DNA from: Bradyrhizobium vignae
GTDB lineage: Bacteria; Pseudomonadota; Alphaproteobacteria; Rhizobiales; Xanthobacteraceae
NCBI RefSeq assembly: GCF_004114425.1
Contig: NZ_RDQF01000033.1
Span: forward strand, 1-64,000
Direction: 5' to 3'
Length of the DNA: 64,000 nucleotides
Part shown: positions 44,454 through 52,665 of the stretch, piece after piece
Layout of the letters: each line of letters begins with the position of its first letter
Numbering within the stretch: position 1 is the first letter of the stretch
Position numbers and translations under genes: made by a program
Notes under the pieces: model-generated
Told to the model about the DNA's origin: nothing
Seen by the model: the letters and a program-made list of their open reading frames with translations, nothing else
The model's database searches: none

Positions 44454-45596
44454 TCAGAAATTCTTTGAGAGATCCGACTGCAGTCCCGCTTTCGCTTCGA
44501 CCGGTGTCTGGTCGTCCTGAAGGAGCTCGACATAGACCTGCTGCAATTCTCCATGCGTCTTCTGGACGTCATACAGCTGCTTGAAGCGGTCGTAGCCGCG
44601 CTGTCCCAGTACCTTGAGATCGAGATCGAGCGCTCGCCGGAACCCGTCGACGAGCGGCTGAACGGCGACGGGCTCGCAGAGCACGCCGGTGACGCCATCG
44701 ACGACGATCTCGGGCAATGCGCCGCTACGGAACGCCAGGATGGGCTTGGCTGCGCGCATCGCTTCCAGGGCAACGAGACCGAAGGCTTCCCATCGTGATG
44801 GAATCACGACGAGGTCGGCGGCCTCGAGCTGGGTCTCGATGGTCGGGCGGTCCAGCCAGCCCAGCAGGCTCACGTTGGAGGGGACCGTCGGGCCTTCATA
44901 CTTGTTGACGACGGAGGCACCGACCATGCGGATGTCGAGCACATCCTCGAGCGAGCGCGCCGCTTCGATCAGGAGATCAAAGCCCTTCTGCCGGTCCAGG
45001 CGTCCAATGAACAGCACCTTGACTTTCTTGGATGTTGTCCAGTCCGCCGCGACGGGCTGCGGCGTGCGGCTCTTCGAGATGCCATTGTGGACGATGGTGA
45101 GGCGCTCGGCGGGAATTCCCGCGCGGACCGCCTCATTATACTCGTCACCGGAGATGCAGATGATCCGGTCCGACGTGCGCGCGAGAAGATTTTCTGCTGC
45201 CTTCGTGATGAGATGGCTGAGACGACCGGTCTCGCGCGAAAATGCCCAGCCGTGTGGGCAATAGACCACACGCGGGCCGTTCGAGCGGGCCGCCAGCACG
45301 GGCCGGAGCACGAGGCCTGCAAAGGAGGAATGCAAATGCACCACGTCCGGCCGGAAGGCGTCGAGGGCTTGCATGCTTGCGCGCAACATCTGGAACAGCC
45401 CGGAGACGCTGCGGCCGGTCCGCTCGAACGTCGTAATCTGGCTGTCATCGATCGCGCCGAGATCGCGACGATGATCCGAGGGCACGACATAGTGCACGTT
45501 GTCGGCGCCGAAGCTCGCCTGTTGCTGCGGATGCAACTCGTTCAGATAGCTGGCAATCCCGCCGCGGATCGTCTCGGCGACGTGCAGCACTTTCAT
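44454..45596 (-). CDS. GT4 glycosyltransferase
   Basis: 380 residues from ATG 45596 (AAGGCAGACG just upstream), where the Rossmann fold starts MKVLHVAETIRGGIASYLNE. In-frame ATGs at 45716 and 45635 would add unrelated leaders. The donor domain has VLFIGRLDRQKGFDLLIEAA and PSRWEAFGLVALEAMRAAKP, with the E-x7-E pair of GT4 retaining enzymes. It belongs to the leftward operon. Confidence 0.9.
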   Translation of the reverse strand: MKVLHVAETIRGGIASYLNELHPQQQASFGADNVHYVVPSDHRRDLGAIDDSQITTFERTGRSVSGLFQMLRASMQALDAFRPDVVHLHSSFAGLVLRPVLAARSNGPRVVYCPHGWAFSRETGRLSHLITKAAENLLARTSDRIICISGDEYNEAVRAGIPAERLTIVHNGISKSRTPQPVAADWTTSKKVKVLFIGRLDRQKGFDLLIEAARSLEDVLDIRMVGASVVNKYEGPTVPSNVSLLGWLDRPTIETQLEAADLVVIPSRWEAFGLVALEAMRAAKPILAFRSGALPEIVVDGVTGVLCEPVAVQPLVDGFRRALDLDLKVLGQRGYDRFKQLYDVQKTHGELQQVYVELLQDDQTPVEAKAGLQSDLSKNF

Positions 45597-45793
45597 CGTC
45601 TGCCTTGCGTAGGGCCGCGTTGGAGAGCCGGACATCGTGTATCCCTGTTCTGAGTTCGCTACTGCGAAACACAGTTCCTCGAATACGTAGCGATATTGGG
45701 GCAGCGATGTGGTCATGTTGCGCCAAGCTCTTCGTGCGTGCGATCACCCGCAAGAACGAGAAATTTTCATGGAACTATGCAAGAAGCCGCGAG

Positions 45794-45813
45794 TTGCAAA
45801 TCGTTTGTGCAAA
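45794..45813. promoter_or_regulatory. TTGCAAA / TTTGTGCAAA element
   Basis: TTGCAAATCGTTTGTGCAAA at 45794-45813 resembles the 26533-26553 palindrome, though the second arm is interrupted. It lies about 200 bases upstream of the glycosyltransferase start at 45596. Confidence 0.35.
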
Positions 45814-45848
45814 AACCGTTGCGCGCGAGAGGCGAGCTGCGTCGAATT

Positions 45849-46973
45849 TCAAGCAGCGCTGGCGACGTTCGCCGGCGCTGCGAGGTGATCGAGCAGAGCC
45901 TTCGCCGATTTTTTCCACGAATAGAATGTCACGCGATCCTGTTGCCGCATGCGTTCCTGGTCCGAGATCGCGCCCGCTGCCAATCTTTCGAGCATGAGCT
46001 GCTTCAATGCTTCGGCATCGGTGGCGCGAAAATACGCGGCCGCGTCACCGCACGTCTCCACGACGGCATCAGCCGTCGAAGCGATGACCGGACAACCGAA
46101 GATCATGGCTTCGAGCGGCGGCACGCCGAATCCCTCATAGAGCGAGGGAAACACGAATGCCGATGCATGCGCATAGAGAGCTGCAATCTCGCTGTCGGTC
46201 AGACGGCCAGCAAGCAGCAGGCCTGCAGCCCCTACGCCCGAATTGTCTTGAAAGACTTTACTGTTATCGCCGCCGACGATGACCAGGGGAACGTCAGGCC
46301 GATCGAGCAGCTGGATGGCGCGGATCGCGACGGAAAGATTCTTGTTCTTGGTCCTCGAGCCCACATAAAGGAAGAATTTCTGCGGCTGAAGGCCGAGCCG
46401 GGCAATGATGCCGGGATCTAGTTTCGTCTTGGCGAAGTGCTCTGCGCTGTTAGGAAAGACCGGGATCTCTGTTGCCGATAGATTCAACACCTCGGCGAGC
46501 TCTCCGCGCGAAAAAGCCGATACGGTTGCAATGCTTGCGCGCCGGGCGAGCAGCCGGCCCATGGTTCGGTGAACTGCCAGATAGCGCCAGTTGAAGAAGT
46601 CGGGCCGGCGAAAGACCTGGGCGTCGTGGATCACGACGAGGTGGTCGCGATGGAAGACGGGACCGGAATTGGCCAGACTGATCAGGCGGCCTCCGGCGGC
46701 GGCGCGCGCGAGATCGATTTGATCCCACGCATGTCCATGCAACCGGCCGACTGGGCGGATCTTGATCCGCTCGAGATCAAGGCTCTCGCTTGCATCCGCA
46801 GGCGTCAGCAACTGCCAGTCCGCATTGCGCAGCGAGGCTGGAGTCTGCTCAGACGCCAGCAGCACGTCGATGGCCTTGACCACTTCAGCGGCATAGCGCT
46901 GAACGCCCGTGAGCTTTTGCGACAGAAAGCGGCCGTTGATGAAGAATTTCAATTGGCTACCACGATGGTTCAT
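45849..46973 (-). CDS. GT4-type glycosyltransferase (mannosyltransferase-like)
   Basis: 374 residues from ATG 46973, with GGGAC upstream. The frame stays open to 47561, but that extension lies antisense to the aldose epimerase gene. It begins LKFFINGRFLSQKLTGVQRY and has YVGSRTKNKNLSVAIRAIQL and FPSLYEGFGVPPLEAMIFGC, the E-x7-E signature. The family resembles mannosyl- or rhamnosyltransferases of polysaccharide operons. Confidence 0.88.
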   Translation of the reverse strand: MNHRGSQLKFFINGRFLSQKLTGVQRYAAEVVKAIDVLLASEQTPASLRNADWQLLTPADASESLDLERIKIRPVGRLHGHAWDQIDLARAAAGGRLISLANSGPVFHRDHLVVIHDAQVFRRPDFFNWRYLAVHRTMGRLLARRASIATVSAFSRGELAEVLNLSATEIPVFPNSAEHFAKTKLDPGIIARLGLQPQKFFLYVGSRTKNKNLSVAIRAIQLLDRPDVPLVIVGGDNSKVFQDNSGVGAAGLLLAGRLTDSEIAALYAHASAFVFPSLYEGFGVPPLEAMIFGCPVIASTADAVVETCGDAAAYFRATDAEALKQLMLERLAAGAISDQERMRQQDRVTFYSWKKSAKALLDHLAAPANVASAA

Positions 46974-47132
46974 GGAGTCCCGGCCGGGGTCCCGGGGAGC
47001 TCGCGGTGGAGGAACCGCAAGTGAGCAATCGTTAGGTACAGAAATATGACGCAGCTCGGCATGGCTCCGAGGCGCCGCCTGCATGGCCGGCGCTGCCTTG
47101 CTGCGTCTGAGTCCGCGGTGTAGAGGTCGGCA

Positions 47133-48020
47133 ATGACCGACGACACCCACTCCCTTCGCAGCGGCTCCCTCACCGCAACCATCAAGGCGCACGGCGCCGA
47201 GCTGTGCTCGCTGAAGGACGGCGGCATCGAATTCCTTTGGCAGGCGGGGCCGGAATGGCCGCGTCACGCGCCGCTGCTGTTTCCCATCGTCGGGCGTCTT
47301 GCCAATGACGAATTGCTGCACCAGGGCAAATCGTATCGGATGACCCAGCACGGCTTTGCCCGCGACAGCCGCTTTGTGTGGGCAGAGCGCGGCGAGAGCC
47401 GCTGCACCCTCGTGCTCCATGACAATGAGGCGACGCGCGCGCTCTATCCGTTCCCGTTCCGGCTCATGGCCGCCTATGCGATCGATGATTCCGGTCTCGA
47501 GCTGACGCTCACGATCGCCAACACCGGCAAGGAGACATTGCCGGCTTCGATCGGCGGCCATCCCGCCTTCAACTGGCCGCTGCAGTCCGACGCGGCAAAG
47601 CAGGACTATGCGCTGACCTTCGCGCGCGCAGAGTCGTCTCCCGTCCGCCGTCTCGATGGTGGACTGCTGCGCCCGGCAGTGCAGCCGAGCCCGGTCAAAG
47701 GTGCCGCGCTGCCCTTGTCCGAATCCCTGTTCACCGACGATGCCATCATCTTCGACCGGATCGAGAGCACTTCGGTCCGCTATGCCGCGGGGCAGGGGGC
47801 ATCGATGGGGCCCTGGCTGAAAATGTCCTGGCGCGGCTTTCGCGAACTCGGCGTCTGGTCGAAACCGTCAGGTGCGCCGTTCCTCTGCATCGAGCCCTGG
47901 CGCGGCTATGCCAGTCCCGCCGGCTTCGACGGCGAGTTCACCGACAAGCCGGGCCTGATGCACATCGCGCCGGGCGCTGAAGAAGAGTTGTCCTACCGGA
48001 TCGAGGTCGGATCGTCCTGA
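47133..48020 (+). CDS. Aldose 1-epimerase family protein
   Basis: 295 residues. A galactose-mutarotase-like beta-sandwich: LFPIVGRLANDELLHQGKSY, MTQHGFARDSRFVW, SIGGHPAFNWPL (catalytic His region) and FLCIEPWRGYASPAGFDGEF with a conserved Glu near residue 260. These enzymes interconvert the anomers of hexoses or hexose 6-phosphates. It is divergent from the glycosyltransferase operon and marks its edge. Confidence 0.9.
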   Translation: MTDDTHSLRSGSLTATIKAHGAELCSLKDGGIEFLWQAGPEWPRHAPLLFPIVGRLANDELLHQGKSYRMTQHGFARDSRFVWAERGESRCTLVLHDNEATRALYPFPFRLMAAYAIDDSGLELTLTIANTGKETLPASIGGHPAFNWPLQSDAAKQDYALTFARAESSPVRRLDGGLLRPAVQPSPVKGAALPLSESLFTDDAIIFDRIESTSVRYAAGQGASMGPWLKMSWRGFRELGVWSKPSGAPFLCIEPWRGYASPAGFDGEFTDKPGLMHIAPGAEEELSYRIEVGSS

Positions 48021-48071
48021 CGCCGAACAGATTCCGCACGCATGTTTGCGGCGCGCGTGCTTCGATGATGC

Positions 48072-48224
48072 TCAGACCTCCATACGCGTGAGATCCTCGC
48101 CGAGCACGACCGGCCCCGCATAGTCCTGCCTGACATCCTCGAGCAGCGCGTTCAACATGGCATCATCGCTGCGCGGCCGGTGATGGGTCAGCGCGAGCTT
48201 CTTGACGCCGGCCTTGGCCGCGAT
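48072..48224 (-). pseudogene. C-terminal remnant of a metallo-beta-lactamase-fold hydrolase
   Basis: Only the last 50 codons remain: IAAKAGVKKLALTHHRPRSD followed by DAMLNALLEDVRQ and a stop at 48072. The GVKKLALTHHRPRSDD pattern is the terminal metal-binding segment of MBL-fold phosphodiesterase-like proteins. A stop codon sits immediately upstream at 48225-48227 and no start is present, so this is a decayed gene. Confidence 0.7.
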
Positions 48225-48261
48225 CTAGATGCGAAGCGTGCGGCCGAGCAAGCCGCGGCGG

Positions 48262-48384
48262 GCTGCCGGAGGCGTGGATCGCATCCTCGGGCTCGAGGTC
48301 GCCGGCGACCACTACGTCACCAGGCCTATCAACTTGCGCGATCTGCTCGCGCGCGCAGAGCTCGCGCTCAGTGAGCAGTTGTAG
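48262..48384 (+). pseudogene. C-terminal remnant of a response-regulator receiver domain
   Basis: In this frame the DNA encodes GVDRILGLEVAGDHYVTRPI then NLRDLLARAELALSEQL and a stop at 48382-48384. This matches the end of an OmpR-type receiver: D-R-I-x-G-L-E-x-G-A-D-D-Y-V-x-K-P with Arg in place of the switch Lys and His for one Asp. No start codon, phospho-acceptor Asp or output domain is present. It starts 37 bases from the hydrolase remnant on the opposite strand. Confidence 0.7.
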
Positions 48385-48394
48385 GACATCATCG

Positions 48395-49189
48395 TCAGCG
48401 AGACGCGACGCGCTTCCATCGTGCTTCGATGCGTGCCTTGATCTGGCTGATGCGGGCCTCGTGTGCGGCCCAATAGGCGCGGCTGGCGGCCGCGGTGCCT
48501 TGACGGTAGCGGGCATAGACCGCTTTGGGCTGCACCGCGATCTTCGGGCGGCTCGCCGGTTTTGCCGGAGCAGGAGCAGCGACCGGGGGCGGCGGATCCG
48601 GAGCAGCCGCAGCTTCGGTCCCCGCCTGCATCGCGTTCATGGCAACGAGACGGTTGCGGGCCCGGTTGCAATAGACCTGCGACCGCGCGGTCATCTCCTC
48701 TTCGCCATGACCTGCCCGGTATTTCATCAGGGCGCGGCAGAGGTCGCCGCCCGCCAGCTGCCAAGCCCGGCTGAGATAAAGCACCCCGTAATGGATGTTG
48801 ATATCAGGCTCCGCCAATTCCGCATTGCTCCCGCGGAAGCCCAGCATCGCCGCCGTCTCGGGGCGCACCTGCATCAGGCCGATTTCGCCCGCCCTGCCGA
48901 TGATCGCCGGGTTATAGCCGCTTTCGACGAAGACGACCGCTTCGGCGATATCGGCCGGTAAATTGGTGCTTTTAGTTTCTCTCTCGATGATCTTCCGGAT
49001 CATGGCCCGCGATGACGGCGTTTCGCCGGCGCCGAGCTCCGTGTTGGCGTTCGCGATCGTCGAGGTCGTGTGCGGCCCGTCGATATCGCCGTCGCCGGCA
49101 TGTGCACCGATCGGGGCCGACAAGAGCAGGACGACCGCGAGGTGTCTCCACATCGCGCCGAGTATGAAGCGTGCCCGATCCCACAGCAT
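48395..49189 (-). CDS. Lytic transglycosylase (SLT domain)
   Basis: 264 residues from ATG 49189, which opens a signal peptide (WRHLAVVLLLSAPIGAHAGD); an in-frame ATG at 49312 would displace it. The catalytic Glu is E89 in VFVESGYNPAIIGRAGEIGL, followed by MQVRPETAAMLGF. The C-terminal third is Pro/Ala/Lys-rich and ends in a basic helix. It cleaves peptidoglycan in the periplasm, and could open a path for envelope structures such as the pilus, though it is not in that operon. Confidence 0.88.
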   Translation of the reverse strand: MLWDRARFILGAMWRHLAVVLLLSAPIGAHAGDGDIDGPHTTSTIANANTELGAGETPSSRAMIRKIIERETKSTNLPADIAEAVVFVESGYNPAIIGRAGEIGLMQVRPETAAMLGFRGSNAELAEPDINIHYGVLYLSRAWQLAGGDLCRALMKYRAGHGEEEMTARSQVYCNRARNRLVAMNAMQAGTEAAAAPDPPPPVAAPAPAKPASRPKIAVQPKAVYARYRQGTAAASRAYWAAHEARISQIKARIEARWKRVASR

Positions 49190-49238
49190 GGGTTTGTCAT
49201 AGCGCTCCGGAGTTAACAAACCGGCCTCTGGCGCGAGG

Positions 49239-49568
49239 TCACTGGCGCGCGCGGGCGCTCTGCTCAGTGGACCTTGCTTGCGAAGGCTCCGCCAGCTGGT
49301 CATCGACCGCATAGAGCGTGCAGACGGGCGACCATTTCATGCAGGCCGCCAGCGAGTCGCGCCCGGCGTCGTCGGCTGAGGCGCGACCCGCGCGCCAGCC
49401 GTAACCGCCGTTCGGCGACACGGCAAAAGCCTTGTGCGGCAGCATGCTTGCGAGATAGCGCGCGAACTCGGCCCGCGCGGCCTCATTGAGCTGGTGCGGT
49501 GGCGGCAGCGGATCTGGCGGGCTCAGAATGCCGTGGCTGAGATCCGGAGCGGTTGTCCCGCATGTCAT
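49239..49568 (-). CDS. Small hypothetical protein, possibly a C-terminal remnant (about 109 aa)
   Basis: The frame is open from at least 49652; the ATG at 49568 is one possible start and lacks a clear ribosome site. The core HKAFAVSPNGGYGWRAGRAS, with ADDAGRDSLAACMKWSPVCT after it, resembles a short C-terminal domain (DUF4189-like: G-W-x-x-G ... AL-x-x-C) that I associate with longer bradyrhizobial proteins. It may be a free-standing copy or a decayed fragment. It sits directly upstream of the lytic transglycosylase. Confidence 0.5.
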   Translation of the reverse strand: MTCGTTAPDLSHGILSPPDPLPPPHQLNEAARAEFARYLASMLPHKAFAVSPNGGYGWRAGRASADDAGRDSLAACMKWSPVCTLYAVDDQLAEPSQARSTEQSARARQ

Positions 49569-49676
49569 GCGAACCACAACCCAGGAACGCCTTCCCCCTC
49601 GCGCGTGTTGTGCCCTTGGCGGGGGCACGGCCGATGCTATGGTGTCCCGCACTCACGACAGAACGAGGATATTTCA

Positions 49677-51323
49677 GTGGCTGATGTTCATCCCGCGGCG
49701 GGCAAGCAGGCTTCGCCGGACGCGCTCACCAATATTCCGCGGCTGGTGACGGCCTATTTCGCCGGCAAGCCGGATGCGTCCGATCCGGCGCAGCGCGTGG
49801 CGTTCGGCACGTCCGGCCATCGCGGCACCTCGTTCAAGAACACGTTCAACGAAGGCCACATCCTCGCGACCACGCAAGCCATTTGTGATTACAGAAGAGA
49901 AAAGGGCCTGACAGGTCCGCTCTTCATCGGCATCGATACCCACGCGCTGGCCGAGCCGGCGCTGGTCAGCGCCATCGAAGTGTTCGCCGCCAACGGCGTC
50001 GACATCATGATCGACAAGGACGGCGGCTACACGCCGACACCTGTCATCTCACACGCGATCCTCACCTACAACAAGGGCCGCACCAGCGGCCTCGCCGACG
50101 GCGTCGTCATCACGCCCTCCCATAATCCGCCCGAAGACGGCGGCTACAAATACAATCCGCCGCATGGCGGCCCGGCCGATACGGATGTGACCGGCGTCGT
50201 CGAGAAGCGCGCCAACGCCTATCTCGCCGGCGATCTCGAGGACGTGAAGCGCATCGACTATGCCAAGGCGCGCAAGGCGGCGAACGTCCACGCCTACGAC
50301 TTCGTCACCCCCTACGTCGCCGATCTCGGCAATGTCGTCGATCTCGATCTCGTCAAATCCGCCGGCGTCAATATCGGCATCGATCCGCTCGGCGGTGCCG
50401 CCGTGCAGTACTGGCATCCGATCATCGAGCGCCATGGCCTCAACGCCACCGTCGTGAACCAGGCGATCGATCCGACCTTCCGCTTCATGACGGTCGACTG
50501 GGACGGCAAGATCCGCATGGACTGCTCCTCGCCTTACGCGATGGCGAGCCTGATCGGCATGCGCGACCGCTTCGACGTCGCCTTTGCCAACGACACCGAC
50601 GCCGACCGCCACGGCATCGTCACCCGCACCGGCGGCCTGATGAATCCGAACCATTATCTGGCGACCGCGATCTCCTACCTCTTCGCGCATCGCCCGAACT
50701 GGGGCAAGAGTGCTGCGATCGGCAAGACCGTGGTGTCGAGCTCGATCATTGACCGCGTCGCCAAGAAGCTCGGTCGCAGGCTGGTCGAGACGCCGGTCGG
50801 GTTCAAATGGTTCGTCGACGGCCTCCTCACCGGCAGCTTCGGCTTCGGCGGCGAGGAGAGTGCAGGGGCCTCGTTCCTGCGCCGCGACGGCACGGTGTGG
50901 ACCACCGACAAGGACGGCATCATCCTCGGCCTGTTGGCTGCCGAGATCATGGCCAAGACCGGTCGCGATCCCAGCCAGCTCTTTGGCGATCTCACCGCCG
51001 AGTTCGGCATGCCCCATTACGCGCGCATCGACGTTGCCGCGACCGGGCCGCAAAAGAACATCCTGAAGTCCGTCACGCCCGAGCAGCTCGGCCTCGAGGA
51101 GCTCGCCGGCGATCCGGTGCGCTCAACGCTGAGCAAGGCGCCCGGCAACGGCCAGCCCTTCGGCGGCATCAAGGTCGAAACCGATTTCGGCTGGTTCGCC
51201 GCAAGGCCGTCGGGGACGGAGGATGTCTACAAGATCTACGCCGAAAGCTTCCGCAGCCCCGAGCACCTGAAACGGATTCAGGAGGAGGCCCAGGCCGGCC
51301 TGGCGAAGGTGTTCGCGGCGTAA
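49677..51323 (+). CDS. pgm: Phosphoglucomutase (alpha-D-glucose specific)
   Basis: 548 residues from GTG 49677 with CGAGGA upstream. It interconverts glucose 6-phosphate and glucose 1-phosphate, feeding UDP-glucose and polysaccharide synthesis. Motifs: FGTSGHRGTSFKNTFNEGHI, phosphoserine loop VVITPSHNPPEDGGYKYNPP (residues about 143-162), metal loop NDTDADRHGIV, sugar-binding GGEESAGASFLRRDG and the phosphate-binding RPSGTEDVYKIYAE. All are intact. It sits near the polysaccharide cluster. Confidence 0.95.
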   Translation: MADVHPAAGKQASPDALTNIPRLVTAYFAGKPDASDPAQRVAFGTSGHRGTSFKNTFNEGHILATTQAICDYRREKGLTGPLFIGIDTHALAEPALVSAIEVFAANGVDIMIDKDGGYTPTPVISHAILTYNKGRTSGLADGVVITPSHNPPEDGGYKYNPPHGGPADTDVTGVVEKRANAYLAGDLEDVKRIDYAKARKAANVHAYDFVTPYVADLGNVVDLDLVKSAGVNIGIDPLGGAAVQYWHPIIERHGLNATVVNQAIDPTFRFMTVDWDGKIRMDCSSPYAMASLIGMRDRFDVAFANDTDADRHGIVTRTGGLMNPNHYLATAISYLFAHRPNWGKSAAIGKTVVSSSIIDRVAKKLGRRLVETPVGFKWFVDGLLTGSFGFGGEESAGASFLRRDGTVWTTDKDGIILGLLAAEIMAKTGRDPSQLFGDLTAEFGMPHYARIDVAATGPQKNILKSVTPEQLGLEELAGDPVRSTLSKAPGNGQPFGGIKVETDFGWFAARPSGTEDVYKIYAESFRSPEHLKRIQEEAQAGLAKVFAA

Positions 51324-51384
51324 GGTGTTCTGCAGCCGGCACGCCTTTCTCTCGCCCTCCGAGAGGGCCGCCACATTTTTCCGG

Positions 51385-51489
51385 TGTCATCGCCCGCGAA
51401 GGCGGGCGATCCAGTACGCCGCGCCTGAAGTTGTGTGAACCAATGTCTGCCGCGGAGTACTGGATTCCCCGCCTTCGCGGGGAATGACA
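51385..51489. repeat. 105-bp palindromic intergenic element
   Basis: The ends are imperfect inverted copies (TGTCATCGCCCGCGAAGG and CCTTCGCGGGGAATGACA), each followed inward by GATCCAGTAC or GTACTGGATT. This resembles the small palindromic repeats scattered through Bradyrhizobium intergenic DNA. It sits between pgm and the van operon. Confidence 0.8.
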
Positions 51490-51497
51490 GCGGATGG

Positions 51498-51509
51498 TAT
51501 GTATACATA
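51498..51509. promoter_or_regulatory. TATGTATACATA palindrome (probable van operator, distal)
   Basis: A perfect 12-bp palindrome 104 bases before the vanA ATG. It shares TGTATACA with the second site at 51573-51580, and is suited to binding a GntR/FCD dimer such as the one encoded at 52666-53418. Confidence 0.6.
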
Positions 51510-51571
51510 ATGGAATATGAAGGTAATATAATACGGCATTTTTGGCCTTGAACGTTTCCGTACCCCCGCTA

Positions 51572-51583
51572 TTGTATACATAA
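51572..51583. promoter_or_regulatory. TTGTATACATAA site (probable van operator, proximal)
   Basis: The TGTATACA core lies 33-40 bases upstream of the vanA ATG, 75 bases after the first copy, where a repressor could block transcription initiation. Confidence 0.6.
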
Positions 51584-51612
51584 CGTATTCATAAGCCGTG
51601 GGAGTGAGACCG

Positions 51613-52662
51613 ATGACAAAACCCTTTCCCATGAACGCCTGGTACGCCGCCGCCTGGGACGCTGAGGTGAAGCCGGCGCTGCTGCCGCGGACGATCTGCG
51701 GCAAGCATGTCGTGATGTATCGGAAAGCTGACGGCTCGGTGGCCGCGCTGGAGGACGCCTGCTGGCATCGCTTGGTGCCGCTGTCCAAGGGGCGGCTGGA
51801 GGGCGACACCGTCGTCTGCGGCTATCATGGCCTGAAATACAATGCGCAGGGCCGCTGCACCTTCATGCCCTCGCAGGAGACCATCAACCCCTCGGCCTGC
51901 GTGCGCGCCTATCCCGTCGTCGAGCGCCATCGCTACATCTGGCTCTGGATGGGCGATCCTGCACTCGCCGATCCCGCGCTCGTGCCCGACATGCACTGGA
52001 ACGACGATCCCGCCTGGGCCGGCGATGGCAAGACCATCCATGTCAATTGCGACTACCGCCTTGTGCTCGACAATCTCATGGATCTCACCCACGAGACCTT
52101 CGTGCACGGCTCGTCGATTGGAAATGACGCGGTGGCGGAAGCGCCGTTCGACGTCACCCATGGCGAGAAGACCGTGACGGTGACGCGCTGGATGCGCGGC
52201 ATCGAGCCGCCGCCGTTCTGGGGCAAGCAGCTCGGCAAGCCTGGCCTCGTCGATCGCTGGCAGATCATCCGTTTCGAGGCGCCGTGCACCATCGCCATCG
52301 ACGTCGGCGTGGCGCCGACGGGCACCGGCGCGCCGGAAGGCGACCGCTCGCAGGGCGTCAACGGCTTCGTGCTCAACACCATCACGCCGGAGACGGAGAA
52401 GACCTGCCATTACTTCTGGGCCTTCGTTCGCAATTATCGCATCAGCGAGCAGCGCATCACCACCGAGATCCGCGAGGGCGTCTCCGGCATCTTCCGCGAG
52501 GACGAGCTGATCCTCGAAGCGCAGCAGCGCGCGATGGACGAGAACCCCGACCGCATCTTCTATAACCTCAACATCGACGCCGGCGCGATGTGGTCGCGCA
52601 AGCTGATCGACCGGATGGTGGCGAAGGAAAACGCGCCAACGCACCTCCAGGCCGCGGAGTAG
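51613..52662 (+). CDS. vanA: Vanillate O-demethylase oxygenase subunit (Rieske)
   Basis: 349 residues from ATG 51613. It oxidatively removes the methyl of vanillate to give protocatechuate. The Rieske ligands are C50/H52 (ACWHR) and C69/H72 (CGYHG); the mononuclear iron site is D157, H160 and H165 in NLMDLTHETFVH. It pairs with the reductase encoded two genes on. A close relative acting on another aromatic methyl ether cannot be excluded. Confidence 0.9.
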   Translation: MTKPFPMNAWYAAAWDAEVKPALLPRTICGKHVVMYRKADGSVAALEDACWHRLVPLSKGRLEGDTVVCGYHGLKYNAQGRCTFMPSQETINPSACVRAYPVVERHRYIWLWMGDPALADPALVPDMHWNDDPAWAGDGKTIHVNCDYRLVLDNLMDLTHETFVHGSSIGNDAVAEAPFDVTHGEKTVTVTRWMRGIEPPPFWGKQLGKPGLVDRWQIIRFEAPCTIAIDVGVAPTGTGAPEGDRSQGVNGFVLNTITPETEKTCHYFWAFVRNYRISEQRITTEIREGVSGIFREDELILEAQQRAMDENPDRIFYNLNIDAGAMWSRKLIDRMVAKENAPTHLQAAE

Positions 52663-52665
52663 ATC

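Noticed and set aside
46974..47561. N-terminal extension of the glycosyltransferase frame at 45849-46973
   Set aside because: The extra segment is antisense to the start of the aldose epimerase gene, and the glycosyltransferase fold begins only after the ATG at 46973.
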